Origin: Acetobacterium sp.
GTDB lineage: Bacteria > Bacillota > Clostridia > Eubacteriales > Eubacteriaceae
DNA: 6,000 nucleotides
Assembly: GCA_022013395.1 (NCBI GenBank)
Contig: JAKLQL010000539.1
Coordinates: 1 to 6,000 of the forward strand
Direction of reading: 5' to 3'
Shown here: piece by piece, positions 1 through 5,984 of the stretch
Numbering within the stretch: position 1 is the stretch's first letter
Layout of the letters: each line of letters begins with the position of its first letter
Translations under genes and position numbers: made by a program
The notes under the pieces: model-generated
The model's input: the letters and a program-made list of their open reading frames with translations, nothing else
Database searches by the model: none
What the model was told of the DNA's origin: nothing

Positions 1-604
1 GGAACTGATGGCGTTTTCGCCAACCCATCTTTCCTGTTACAGTCTGATTTTAGAGGATGGCACCCCGATGGCAAATTGGGTGGATGCCGGACAGCTGGAT
101 CTGCCCAGTGAGGATGACGAGCGGAAAATGCATTGGGCAATCGACCGTTTTTTAAAAGAACAGGGTTATGACCATTATGAAATTTCCAGCTATTGCCAAC
201 CGGGGTATGAAAGCCGACATAATCTTAAATATTGGGAACTGGTGCCCTATCTGGGTTTTGGGCTGGGTGCTCATGGTTATTTTAAGGGAAAACGATATGG
301 TAATGCCAATAAATTATTGGATTATTGTAAATTAATTGAATCGGGAAAATCAGCCAGTGTATATGAGCCGGAAATGTTACCAGCAGAGCTCATGAGTGAC
401 TGGATGTTTCTGGGGTTGCGAAAACTTGGCGGGATTCGGGATGATCTATTTAAAGAACGTTTTGGTCTAAGTTTTTTTGATCAATATGAAACGGCAATTA
501 ATTCCCTGATCAATGAAGGGTTGCTGGAATGGGATGGGTCGGTTTTAAAGCTGACAGCGATGGGACAGGACTTTGGAAACCGCGTATTTGCAGCATTTGT
601 GTAG
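1..604 (+). CDS. hemW: HemW, heme chaperone / radical SAM HemN-like protein, C-terminal part (5' truncated by window edge)
   Basis: About 200 codons of the C-terminal half are visible. The reading frame is open from base 2 to a TAG stop at 602-604. The ATG at position 8 is internal, because codons upstream of it remain in frame and the family needs an N-terminal radical SAM domain with a CxxxCxxC cluster motif that lies outside the window. Visible family hallmarks, numbered from that ATG, are HLSCYSLILEDGTPM (7-21), the HNLKYWE segment (71-77) and YLGFGLGAHGY (81-91). A winged-helix-like HemN C-terminal domain follows (about 125-198; LGLRKLGGI, then SLINEGLLE). HemW proteins are often annotated as oxygen-independent coproporphyrinogen III oxidase, but characterised HemW proteins bind and transfer heme rather than oxidise coproporphyrinogen. 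Its place just upstream of hrcA matches the lepA-hemW-hrcA-grpE-dnaK-dnaJ order of many Firmicutes. True HemN activity cannot be excluded without the N-terminus. No clear intrinsic terminator is seen between its stop and the hrcA promoter. Confidence 0.9.
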   Translation, partial: ELMAFSPTHLSCYSLILEDGTPMANWVDAGQLDLPSEDDERKMHWAIDRFLKEQGYDHYEISSYCQPGYESRHNLKYWELVPYLGFGLGAHGYFKGKRYGNANKLLDYCKLIESGKSASVYEPEMLPAELMSDWMFLGLRKLGGIRDDLFKERFGLSFFDQYETAINSLINEGLLEWDGSVLKLTAMGQDFGNRVFAAFV

Positions 605-671
605 ATGAAATCAGGTGGAAAAAATATCTTAAGAAATCTTTAAAAGGTGAGTAAGCTATTATAGAAACTTG

Positions 672-700
672 TTGACAAAGTAGGGATAGGGTGTTATATT
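672..700 (+). promoter_or_regulatory. Sigma-A-type promoter of the hrcA operon
   Basis: The -35 box TTGACA (672-677) is a perfect consensus. The -10 box TATATT (695-700) matches five of six bases, and the spacer is exactly 17 bp. Transcription should begin near 706-708, a few bases before the CIRCE operator. A housekeeping promoter with CIRCE just downstream is the standard arrangement for HrcA-controlled class I heat-shock genes. The start site is inferred from spacing only. Confidence 0.88.
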
Positions 701-711
701 TAATTCAGATG

Positions 712-738
712 TTAGCACTCGATTATCGTGAGTGCTAA
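712..738 (+). promoter_or_regulatory. CIRCE operator (HrcA binding site)
   Basis: The arms TTAGCACTC (712-720) and GAGTGCTAA (730-738) form a perfect 9-bp inverted repeat with a 9-bp spacer, identical to the canonical CIRCE arms. It lies just downstream of the expected transcription start and ends 14 bp before the hrcA ATG, so it is also part of the mRNA leader. HrcA dimers bind CIRCE in the DNA and repress hrcA and the genes co-transcribed with it. This is the only CIRCE copy I find in the window; neither the grpE-dnaK nor the dnaK-dnaJ gap has one. Confidence 0.98.
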
Positions 739-752
739 TAACGAGGTGAATC

Positions 753-1787
753 ATGGAACTCAACGCACGTAAAAAGAAAATACTGGAAGTGATCATCCGT
801 GATTACATCAATACGGCCGAGCCGGTTGGTTCACGTACCCTTTCTAAACGATGTAATCTGGGCATCAGCCCGGCGACCATCCGAAATGAAATGGCCGATC
901 TTGAAGATCTCGGTTACTTGGTTCAACCACATACCTCTTCGGGACGCATTCCAACTCAACAGGCTTATCGCTATTATGTTGATGAAATCATGGAGGTTCA
1001 AAAGCTCGAAAAAATGATCCGGACGGATATTCATCGCGGCTTTTTGGATCACAATACCGAACTTGGGCCGACGATGTCACATACCGCTCAGGTTTTATCC
1101 CAGCTAACCAACTACACCGCTGTGGTTCTGGCACCTCGAGTTACAAATTTTAATTGTAAGCATGTTCAAATTGTTTCTTTAATTAAAAATAGGGTATTAA
1201 TGGTAGTAGTAACTCAGGAGGGGATGGCCAAAAACATTGAGGTGACCCTTTCCCAGGAAGTTGACACCATTCTGGCACTGAAACTTTCTAATGTGATTAA
1301 TGGGTTCCTGAAAAATACCATTCTCAGTGAGATGAGTTCCGATCTGATTGATCAGATCCAGGAATTGACCCCAGAGGAGAGTAAACTGGTTCATGAGATC
1401 ATCCCCCATCTGAAAAAAGCTCTGGTGGAAGATGCCTCAGAAGTTCACTCCACCGGATTAACCAATCTGTTTAACTATCCGGAATTCAGCGATGTGAACA
1501 AGATTAAACAATTGATCAACATTGTCCAGGAAAAACAGGTACTATCCGAAATGATGACCTCCAGTGATGGGAACCGGGTCATCCGAATCAAAATCGGCAG
1601 CGAAAATGACAATGAAAATCTGAAAGACTTTAGTATTATTACCTCGACTTATGAGTTGGATGGTGAAATGATGGGCGCTTTCGGAGTGATTGGACCAACC
1701 CGGATGAACTATGACAATGTCTCATCGGTGCTCAATTACATACGCAATGAGTTAAATTTACATATCTCAAATTTATTAATGAAATAG
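753..1787 (+). CDS. hrcA: HrcA, heat-inducible transcription repressor
   Basis: A 344-residue protein of normal length for HrcA. It represses class I heat-shock genes by binding CIRCE, and it needs the GroE chaperonin to stay active, so heat stress relieves repression. The N-terminal winged-helix domain (about 1-75) carries the family block EPVGSRTL (23-30), then ISPATIRNEMADLEDLGYL (38-56) and the wing HTSSGRIPT (60-68). The remainder (about 90-340) is the GAF-like and dimerisation region, with the conserved stretch VSLIKNRVLMVVVTQEG. The start is secure: SD GAGGTGA (743-749) precedes the ATG, and an in-frame TGA (747-749) excludes any upstream start. It is the first gene after the CIRCE promoter and so should be autoregulated. 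Its TAG stop (1785-1787) overlaps the grpE SD. No truncation or frameshift is visible. Confidence 0.98.
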   Translation: MELNARKKKILEVIIRDYINTAEPVGSRTLSKRCNLGISPATIRNEMADLEDLGYLVQPHTSSGRIPTQQAYRYYVDEIMEVQKLEKMIRTDIHRGFLDHNTELGPTMSHTAQVLSQLTNYTAVVLAPRVTNFNCKHVQIVSLIKNRVLMVVVTQEGMAKNIEVTLSQEVDTILALKLSNVINGFLKNTILSEMSSDLIDQIQELTPEESKLVHEIIPHLKKALVEDASEVHSTGLTNLFNYPEFSDVNKIKQLINIVQEKQVLSEMMTSSDGNRVIRIKIGSENDNENLKDFSIITSTYELDGEMMGAFGVIGPTRMNYDNVSSVLNYIRNELNLHISNLLMK

Positions 1788-1791
1788 GTGA
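1786..1791 (+). promoter_or_regulatory. grpE ribosome binding site overlapping the hrcA stop codon
   Basis: AGGTGA (1786-1791) begins on the second base of the hrcA TAG stop (1785-1787). The grpE ATG follows at 1796, and an in-frame TAG sits immediately before it (1793-1795), which fixes the start. Ribosomes finishing hrcA therefore end on the grpE SD, which suggests translational coupling. Coupling is inferred from geometry only. Confidence 0.8.
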
Positions 1792-1795
1792 TTAG

Positions 1796-2371
1796 ATGAT
1801 AAAAGAAGAGGAAATCAAAACAGAAACCATGACAGAAAATGATGAAGCACTTTTAGAGGAAGCAGAGACGGTTGCCGACGAGGAATCAACAGATGAAACA
1901 GTCGTCGAGGCATCTCCAGAAGACGTATTAAAGGAGATTGTAAAGGAGGATGAGGCCATATTGAATCGCTTGGTTCGACTTCAGGCTGATTTTGAAAATT
2001 TTAAAAAGCGAAGTCAAAAAGAAAAAACAGAAATGTATCAGTTTGCATCAGAAAGCTTTGCCACCAAACTGTTGCCGGTAATGGACAATCTGGAACGAGC
2101 TGAAGCAGCTTTAACCGATGCCAGTGAGGAAGCCAAAGGCTATATTGATGGTTTGGAAATGGTTTTTAAACAGCTTAAAGATGTGCTTAAAGAAGAAGGC
2201 TTGGAAGAAATTGTCTGTGAAGGTCCCTTTGATCCCAACCTCCACCATGGTGTTGCCGTTGGCGAGGATGATGAAAAGGAAGACCAGGATATTATTGATG
2301 TCTTTCAAAAAGGTTACAAATTTAAAGGCAAGGTTATTCGACCAGCGATGGTTAAGGTTTGTAATAAGTAA
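1796..2371 (+). CDS. grpE: GrpE, nucleotide exchange factor of DnaK
   Basis: A 191-residue protein of typical length. GrpE acts as a dimer that releases ADP from DnaK and so resets the Hsp70 cycle in the cytoplasm. Residues 1-50 are strongly acidic and probably disordered, as in most GrpE proteins. Residues about 50-105 form the long dimerising helix (LNRLVRLQADFENFKKRSQKEK, then FATKLLPVMDNLERA). Residues about 110-135 continue the helical part (YIDGLEMVFKQLKDVL). The C-terminal beta-wing that contacts DnaK spans about 136-191 and carries the family signature from FDPNLHHGVAV (145-155) to GYKFKGKVIRPAMVKV (173-188). The start is fixed by an in-frame stop directly upstream and a well-placed SD. 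The gene lies 8 bp after hrcA and should share its CIRCE-controlled transcript. A 122-bp gap with a stem-loop separates it from dnaK. Confidence 0.98.
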   Translation: MIKEEEIKTETMTENDEALLEEAETVADEESTDETVVEASPEDVLKEIVKEDEAILNRLVRLQADFENFKKRSQKEKTEMYQFASESFATKLLPVMDNLERAEAALTDASEEAKGYIDGLEMVFKQLKDVLKEEGLEEIVCEGPFDPNLHHGVAVGEDDEKEDQDIIDVFQKGYKFKGKVIRPAMVKVCNK

Positions 2372-2418
2372 AAAATTAAGAATAAATTAATGAACAAAAA
2401 CCCTAAAAAAAACTAAGC

Positions 2419-2459
2419 CGAAAATTCATTTGGTAAACCATCAAGGGAATTTTCGTTTT
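2419..2459 (+). terminator. AT-rich stem-loop between grpE and dnaK (weak or partial terminator, or mRNA processing/stability element)
   Basis: CGAAAATTC (2419-2427) and GAATTTTCG (2447-2455) form a perfect 9-bp inverted repeat. The 19-nt loop contains a small nested TGGT/ACCA repeat, and four T residues follow (2456-2459). This resembles an intrinsic terminator, but the stem is AT-rich, the loop long and the T-tract short, so termination is probably incomplete. An A-rich tract precedes the stem (2405-2412), so a weak terminator on the opposite strand is also possible. I see no convincing promoter between it and the dnaK SD, so dnaK most likely depends on readthrough from the hrcA promoter. 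It may instead mark an mRNA processing or 3'-end protection site. Confidence 0.55.
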
Positions 2460-2493
2460 AATAAAATAGTAATAATTTCAGGAGGAAATAGAT

Positions 2494-4320
2494 ATGAGTA
2501 AAGAAAAAATTATTGGGATTGACTTAGGAACCACAAACTCTTGTGTAGCCGTTTTAGAAGGCGGAGAAGCCGTAGTTATTCCAAACGCAGAAGGAAATAG
2601 AACCACACCATCCGTCGTTGCTTTTGCAAAAGATGGGGAACGACTGGTTGGACAGGTTGCCAAACGACAGGCTGTAACCAATCCGGATCGAACCATTGCA
2701 TCCATTAAACGTGATATGGGTACTGATCGAAAAGTAACAATTGACGATAAAAGCTATACGCCACAGGAAATTTCAGCCATGATTCTGCAAAAACTAAAAG
2801 CAGATGCCGAAGCCTATCTGGGAGAACCTGTTAACAAAGCCGTTATTACGGTGCCAGCATACTTTAGTGATGCGCAAAGACAGGCAACCAAAGATGCCGG
2901 TCGAATTGCTGGTCTGGAAGTATTAAGAATTATCAACGAACCAACCGCAGCAGCGCTAGCCTATGGTTTGGATAAAGATGCCAATGACAAAATTATGGTT
3001 TATGACCTTGGGGGCGGAACCTTTGACGTATCCATTTTGGAACTTGGCGATGGCGTCTTCGAAGTTAAATCAACCAACGGAAACAACCACCTGGGTGGTG
3101 ATGACTTTGACATGAAAATCATCGACTGGATGGCAGCTGAGTTTAAAAAGACTCACGGACTGGATCTTAAAAATGATAAGATGGCCCTACAGCGACTTAA
3201 AGAAGCAGCTGAAAAAGCTAAAATTGAATTGTCAACGGTTATTAAATCGGACATTAATTTACCATTTATTACCGCAACTGCAGAAGGTCCACAGCATTTA
3301 GAACTGTCTCTGACTCGTGCTAAATTTGATGAGTTAACATCTGATCTTGTTAAGAGCACCGTTGGTCCAGTTGAAAAAGCTATGAAGGATGCCGGACTTT
3401 CTAAAAATGAATTGGATAAAGTTATCCTGGTTGGTGGTTCGACTCGAACACCAGCAGTTCAGGATGCGGTTAAAAACATTACTGGTGAAGATGCTTATAA
3501 AGGGATTAACCCTGACGAGTGTGTCGCCATTGGTGCAGCGATTCAGGCTGGTGTATTAGCTGGTGAAGTCCATGACGTATTACTACTGGATGTTACCCCA
3601 TTATCACTGGGTATTGAAACGTTAGGTGGCGTGTTCACCCGATTAATCGACCGTAACACCACCATCCCAACCAAGAAAAGCCAGACATTCTCAACGGCAG
3701 CGGACAATCAAACCGCAGTTGACATCCATGTTTTACAGGGTGAACGTGAAATGTCCAAGGATAATAAAACGTTGGGTCGTTTCCAATTAACTGGTATTCC
3801 ATCAGCACGACGTGGTATTCCTCAAATCGAAGTAACCTTTGATATTGATGCCAACGGGATTGTTAATGTATCTGCTAAAGATATCGGAACTGGAAAATCT
3901 CAAAATGTTGTGATTAAATCGACTACCAACATGAGTGATGAAGAAATTGATAAAGCAGTAAAAGAAGCAGAACAACATGCTGAAGATGATAAAAAATTAA
4001 AAGCTTTAATTGAAGCTAAAAACATTGCCGATTCGACGATTTACCAAACTGAGCAGTCTTTAAAAGAAATGGAAGGAAAAGTTTCTGACGAAGATAAAGC
4101 TAAGGTTGAAGCGGCGATCGCTAACCTCCGAACTGTTAGTGAAGGGGAAGATGTGGAAGCGATTACCAAAGCAACTGAAGAGTTGAATGAAGCTTTCTAC
4201 CCATTGGCTCAGAAAATGTATGAAGAAGCAGCTGCAAAACAAACACCTGAAGAGCAAGAAGCTGCTGCTCAGGGCGATGATGATGTTGTGGATGCTGAAT
4301 ATGAGGAAGTAAAAGAGTAA
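2494..4320 (+). CDS. dnaK: DnaK, Hsp70 chaperone
   Basis: A complete 608-residue Hsp70 that binds exposed hydrophobic peptides in an ATP-controlled cycle with DnaJ and GrpE. The nucleotide-binding domain (about 1-360) shows all three Hsp70 signatures: [14 protein letters not shown] (7-20), the phosphate-2 segment [12 protein letters not shown] (169-180) and [14 protein letters not shown] (310-323). It also has the VPAYF (120-124) and [12 protein letters not shown] (147-158) motifs. The hydrophobic linker is VLLLD (362-366). The beta-sandwich substrate domain covers about 367-480, the helical lid about 481-580, and an acidic tail ends in EEVKE. Compared with E. coli DnaK, the stretch between IKRDMG (71-76) and YTPQEIS (88-94) is shorter by roughly two dozen residues, the known Gram-positive deletion. 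A strong SD, AGGAGG (2480-2485), lies 8 nt before the ATG, and an in-frame TAA (2473-2475) excludes a longer start. A strong terminator follows the gene. No key residue appears altered. Confidence 0.99.
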   Translation: MSKEKIIGIDLGTTNSCVAVLEGGEAVVIPNAEGNRTTPSVVAFAKDGERLVGQVAKRQAVTNPDRTIASIKRDMGTDRKVTIDDKSYTPQEISAMILQKLKADAEAYLGEPVNKAVITVPAYFSDAQRQATKDAGRIAGLEVLRIINEPTAAALAYGLDKDANDKIMVYDLGGGTFDVSILELGDGVFEVKSTNGNNHLGGDDFDMKIIDWMAAEFKKTHGLDLKNDKMALQRLKEAAEKAKIELSTVIKSDINLPFITATAEGPQHLELSLTRAKFDELTSDLVKSTVGPVEKAMKDAGLSKNELDKVILVGGSTRTPAVQDAVKNITGEDAYKGINPDECVAIGAAIQAGVLAGEVHDVLLLDVTPLSLGIETLGGVFTRLIDRNTTIPTKKSQTFSTAADNQTAVDIHVLQGEREMSKDNKTLGRFQLTGIPSARRGIPQIEVTFDIDANGIVNVSAKDIGTGKSQNVVIKSTTNMSDEEIDKAVKEAEQHAEDDKKLKALIEAKNIADSTIYQTEQSLKEMEGKVSDEDKAKVEAAIANLRTVSEGEDVEAITKATEELNEAFYPLAQKMYEEAAAKQTPEEQEAAAQGDDDVVDAEYEEVKE

Positions 4321-4347
4321 GATTTGCTGAGTCATCAGTAAATAACC

Positions 4348-4375
4348 AGTGGCAGCCACGGCTGCCACTCTTTTT
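4348..4375 (+). terminator. Intrinsic terminator after dnaK
   Basis: AGTGGCAGC (4348-4356) and GCTGCCACT (4361-4369) form a perfect 9-bp GC-rich stem closed by the tetraloop CACG. One C and then five T residues (4371-4375) follow. It begins 27 bp after the dnaK stop codon. The strong stem and T-tract predict efficient Rho-independent termination of the hrcA-grpE-dnaK transcript before dnaJ. Confidence 0.9.
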
Positions 4376-4392
4376 CGTGGAGGCAACGAACC

Positions 4393-4412
4393 ATGTGGGA
4401 GCTTGCTCACAT
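4393..4412 (+). repeat. Small hairpin with CUUG-type loop in the dnaK-dnaJ spacer
   Basis: ATGT (4393-4396) pairs with ACAT (4409-4412). After a two-base GG bulge, GAG (4399-4401) pairs with CTC (4406-4408) around the loop CTTG. The fold is modest alone but is the first of three consecutive hairpins in this spacer. Function is unknown; it may be part of a small repetitive element. Confidence 0.45.
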
Positions 4413-4423
4413 TTGGCGACTGC

Positions 4424-4470
4424 CCGCGAACGGTTCAAAACGCGGGTGAGTGTTTTGAAAAGTTTCGTGG
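4424..4470 (+). repeat. Imperfect 47-nt inverted repeat in the dnaK-dnaJ spacer
   Basis: The inner stem TTCAAAAC (4434-4441) and GTTTTGAA (4452-4459) is a perfect 8-bp inverted repeat with a 10-nt loop. Beyond a GG/AA internal loop, CCGCGAAC (4424-4431) pairs with GTTTCGTGG (4462-4470), with one bulged T and one G-U pair. A different stem, CCCGCG (4423-4428) with CGCGGG (4441-4446), uses part of the same sequence and cannot coexist with the long fold. Whether this is RNA structure or a DNA-level repeat cannot be told from one copy. Confidence 0.55.
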
Positions 4471-4476
4471 AGCATG

Positions 4477-4507
4477 TTGTAGAGGCGATTATCAATCGCC
4501 TCTACGA
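4477..4507 (+). repeat. REP-like near-perfect palindrome (GTAGAGGCGATT arms)
   Basis: GTAGAGGCGATT (4479-4490) and AATCGCCTCTAC (4494-4505) form a perfect 12-bp inverted repeat around a 3-base centre (ATC). A T-G wobble and a T-A pair extend the stem by two. No T-tract follows, so it is unlikely to be a terminator. It resembles the short dispersed palindromes with a GTAGGGGCGATT-type core that I associate with intergenic regions of various bacteria. Membership of such a family is inference and needs a genome-wide copy count. Confidence 0.65.
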
Positions 4508-4556
4508 ACCCAAATATGCAGATTGTGGAAACATGTATTCTTCACGAAAAAATACT

Positions 4557-4584
4557 TTATCAATCTTCATTAAAAGGGTATAAT
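4557..4584 (+). promoter_or_regulatory. Promoter of dnaJ
   Basis: The -10 box TATAAT (4579-4584) is a perfect consensus. The best -35 candidate is TTATCA (4557-4562), four of six matches, with a 16-bp spacer. Transcription would start near 4590-4592, giving a leader of about 45 nt before the dnaJ ATG. No CIRCE lies here, so this promoter should not be directly repressed by HrcA. It lies downstream of the terminator and hairpin cluster, which would therefore not be part of its transcript. Confidence 0.7.
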
Positions 4585-4634
4585 TAATAGTTGTTTAATT
4601 GGTGTTCAGGATTCAAAAGAGGTGAAATAGATTT

Positions 4635-5813
4635 ATGAGTGAAAAAAGAGATTACTATGAGGTGCTTGGAGTCAATAAAGAATCCAGCCCGGATGAGATA
4701 AAAAAAGCTTATCGAAAAAAAGCCATGGAGTTCCATCCGGATAAAAACCCCGGAGACAGTGTGGCAGAAGAAAAATTTAAAGAAGCCAACGAAGCTTACG
4801 AAATTTTAAGTGACGCTGATAAAAAATCCCGCTATGATCAATATGGTCATGCCGGAGTTGACCCCAATGCCGGCGGTTACGGCGGCGGTGGCGGCTTCAG
4901 TGGCGGTGGTGGATTTGGCGGATTTGAGGATATCTTTGGGGATATTTTCAGCGCTTTCGGCGGTGGCGGCGGCTTTGGCGGTTCCCGAGGGGGTCGACGT
5001 TCTAACCGTGGGTCAGATATGAAAATCAACATCAGTCTGTCCTTCCATGAGGCAGTTTTTGGTGTTGAGAAGAAAATTAAGATCAAACGCAGTGAAGAGT
5101 GCTCTGTTTGCGGTGGGTCTGGTGCCGAAAAGGGATCTTCTGTTAAGACCTGTGATCAATGTGGTGGTTCCGGACAAGTTTATGTGCGGCAACAAACGCC
5201 ATTTGGAACAGTTCAACAGGTTCATACTTGCGACAAGTGTCATGGTGAAGGAAAAATCATTGATAAACCTTGTGCCACCTGTCATGGATCTGGGGTCGAG
5301 TCCAAAGAACGAACCATCAATATTAAAATACCGGCCGGTGTGGATGACGGTTCAATTCTGCCATTAAGAGGCCAGGGAAATGCCGGACCAAACCATGGAA
5401 GTACTGGGGATCTGCTTGTTTATATCAGTGTTCGTGAAGATATCTTATTTAAGCGAAACGATGACGATGTCTATTATGAACTGCCGATTACCTATGCTCA
5501 GGCAGCCTTGGGTGACAGCATTGTGGTACCCACCATCGACAGCAAGATTAAACTGAAGATTCCGGAAGGAACCCAAAACGGTAAAGTATTCCGACTAAAA
5601 GGAAAAGGGATTCCCAATGTGAATGGCCATGGCCGTGGCGATCAGTTTATCACCATTAAAGTGGAAGTACCGCGTAAGCTTAACCGAGATCAACGGAATG
5701 CTTTGAATGAGTATGCCAAGGTTGCCGGTGAAGAAGCGCATCCGGAAGGAAAACGTTTCTGGACTCGGGTAGAAGCTGAAGCAAAGGAACATCATTCAAA
5801 AAAAGACGTGTAA
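4635..5813 (+). CDS. dnaJ: DnaJ, Hsp40 co-chaperone (type I/A)
   Basis: A complete 392-residue class A J-protein that binds unfolded proteins, hands them to DnaK and stimulates its ATPase. The J domain (about 5-70) contains the essential HPD motif at 34-36. A Gly/Phe-rich linker (about 75-120) includes [10 protein letters not shown] (99-108). The zinc-binding domain carries four CxxCxGxG repeats, with cysteines at 156/159, 173/176, 199/202 and 213/216, all intact. The C-terminal substrate-binding domains follow (about 222-350; [16 protein letters not shown], then [16 protein letters not shown]). The SD GAGGTGA (4619-4625) is 9 nt before the ATG, and an in-frame TGA (4623-4625) excludes an earlier start. 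Translation ends in tandem TAA codons. Unlike the usual dnaK-dnaJ operon, the gene has a terminator ahead of it and its own promoter, and its own terminator follows. The linker is encoded by GGC/GGT-rich quasi-repetitive DNA (about 4873-4985). Confidence 0.99.
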   Translation: MSEKRDYYEVLGVNKESSPDEIKKAYRKKAMEFHPDKNPGDSVAEEKFKEANEAYEILSDADKKSRYDQYGHAGVDPNAGGYGGGGGFSGGGGFGGFEDIFGDIFSAFGGGGGFGGSRGGRRSNRGSDMKINISLSFHEAVFGVEKKIKIKRSEECSVCGGSGAEKGSSVKTCDQCGGSGQVYVRQQTPFGTVQQVHTCDKCHGEGKIIDKPCATCHGSGVESKERTINIKIPAGVDDGSILPLRGQGNAGPNHGSTGDLLVYISVREDILFKRNDDDVYYELPITYAQAALGDSIVVPTIDSKIKLKIPEGTQNGKVFRLKGKGIPNVNGHGRGDQFITIKVEVPRKLNRDQRNALNEYAKVAGEEAHPEGKRFWTRVEAEAKEHHSKKDV

Positions 5814-5867
5814 TAAATTAAGTTACTGACAACTGTCGGTACTACACTAGTGTTTATTTAAAGTCTT

Positions 5868-5894
5868 AAATGCCGGAGAAATCCGGCATTTTTT
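5868..5894 (+). terminator. Intrinsic terminator after dnaJ
   Basis: AAATGCCGGA (5868-5877) and TCCGGCATTT (5882-5891) form a perfect 10-bp stem closed by a GAAA tetraloop. The T-run covers 5889-5894, the last three T residues lying beyond the stem. The stable stem, GNRA loop and T-run make this a confident Rho-independent terminator, so the dnaJ transcript should end here. Confidence 0.93.
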
Positions 5895-5896
5895 AG

Positions 5897-5925
5897 TTGA
5901 CAAAGAAAAGGCAGAGGCATATAAT
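5897..5925 (+). promoter_or_regulatory. Full-consensus sigma-A promoter for the gene at the right edge
   Basis: TTGACA (5897-5902) and TATAAT (5920-5925) both match consensus completely and are separated by exactly 17 bp. The -35 box begins two bases after the dnaJ terminator T-run. Transcription should start near 5931-5933, giving an AT-rich leader of about 50 nt. No CIRCE or other obvious operator overlaps it. Such a promoter predicts strong constitutive transcription of the next gene. Confidence 0.88.
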
Positions 5926-5984
5926 AAAAACATATAGAAATGATATGAATTAAAAAATTAAAATAAAAGAAATGAGGCAATGAA

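Larger units (their letters stand above)
4321..4634 (+). other. Gene-free dnaK-dnaJ spacer with clustered hairpins
   Basis: This 314-bp gap is long for neighbouring genes that usually sit close together. From left to right it holds a strong intrinsic terminator (4348-4375), a small hairpin (4393-4412), a longer imperfect hairpin (4424-4470), a near-perfect palindrome (4477-4507), a promoter (4557-4584) and the dnaJ SD (4619-4625). The middle part, about 4376-4507, is visibly more GC-rich than the AT-rich sequence after it. Short open frames cross the region on both strands, but they run through the palindromes, lack convincing SD sequences and resemble nothing I recognise. I see no CIRCE, tRNA or known riboswitch pattern. 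Confidence 0.8.

Noticed and set aside
605..671. Search for a hemW terminator or a leader RNA before the hrcA promoter.
   Set aside because: Only an AT-rich stretch with a tiny TCTTAAGA palindrome is present; nothing supports a terminator or structured RNA.
831..3359. Several 65-75-codon antisense frames inside hrcA, grpE and dnaK.
   Set aside because: They lie opposite clearly conserved coding sequence and are expected by-products of its codon pattern; no promoter or SD supports them.
4391..4430. Resemblance of GTGGGAGCTTGCTC and CCCGCGAA to Pseudomonas REP sequences.
   Set aside because: The match is partial and the locus is clearly Gram-positive; similar palindromic cores can arise independently, so I do not assign it to that family.
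4060..4583. Open reading frames on both strands at the dnaK 3' end and in the dnaK-dnaJ spacer (68-116 codons).
   Set aside because: They overlap dnaK or run through the terminator and palindromes, lack credible SD sequences, and their translations look like no known protein.
4873..4985. GGCGGT-rich quasi-repeat considered as a tandem repeat or phase-variable tract.
   Set aside because: It encodes the normal Gly/Phe linker of DnaJ, the units are irregular, and the frame is intact.
4810..5086. Proline/alanine-rich alternative frames over the dnaJ Gly/Phe region.
   Set aside because: They are artefacts of GGC/GGT-rich codons encoding the glycine-rich linker; the DnaJ frame fully explains the sequence.
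5825..5853. Small hairpin ACTGAC/GTCGGT (5825-5840) and the 10-bp palindrome ACACTAGTGT (5844-5853) after dnaJ.
   Set aside because: Short and weak, with no T-tract or known motif match; a chance occurrence is likely, and the real terminator lies just downstream.
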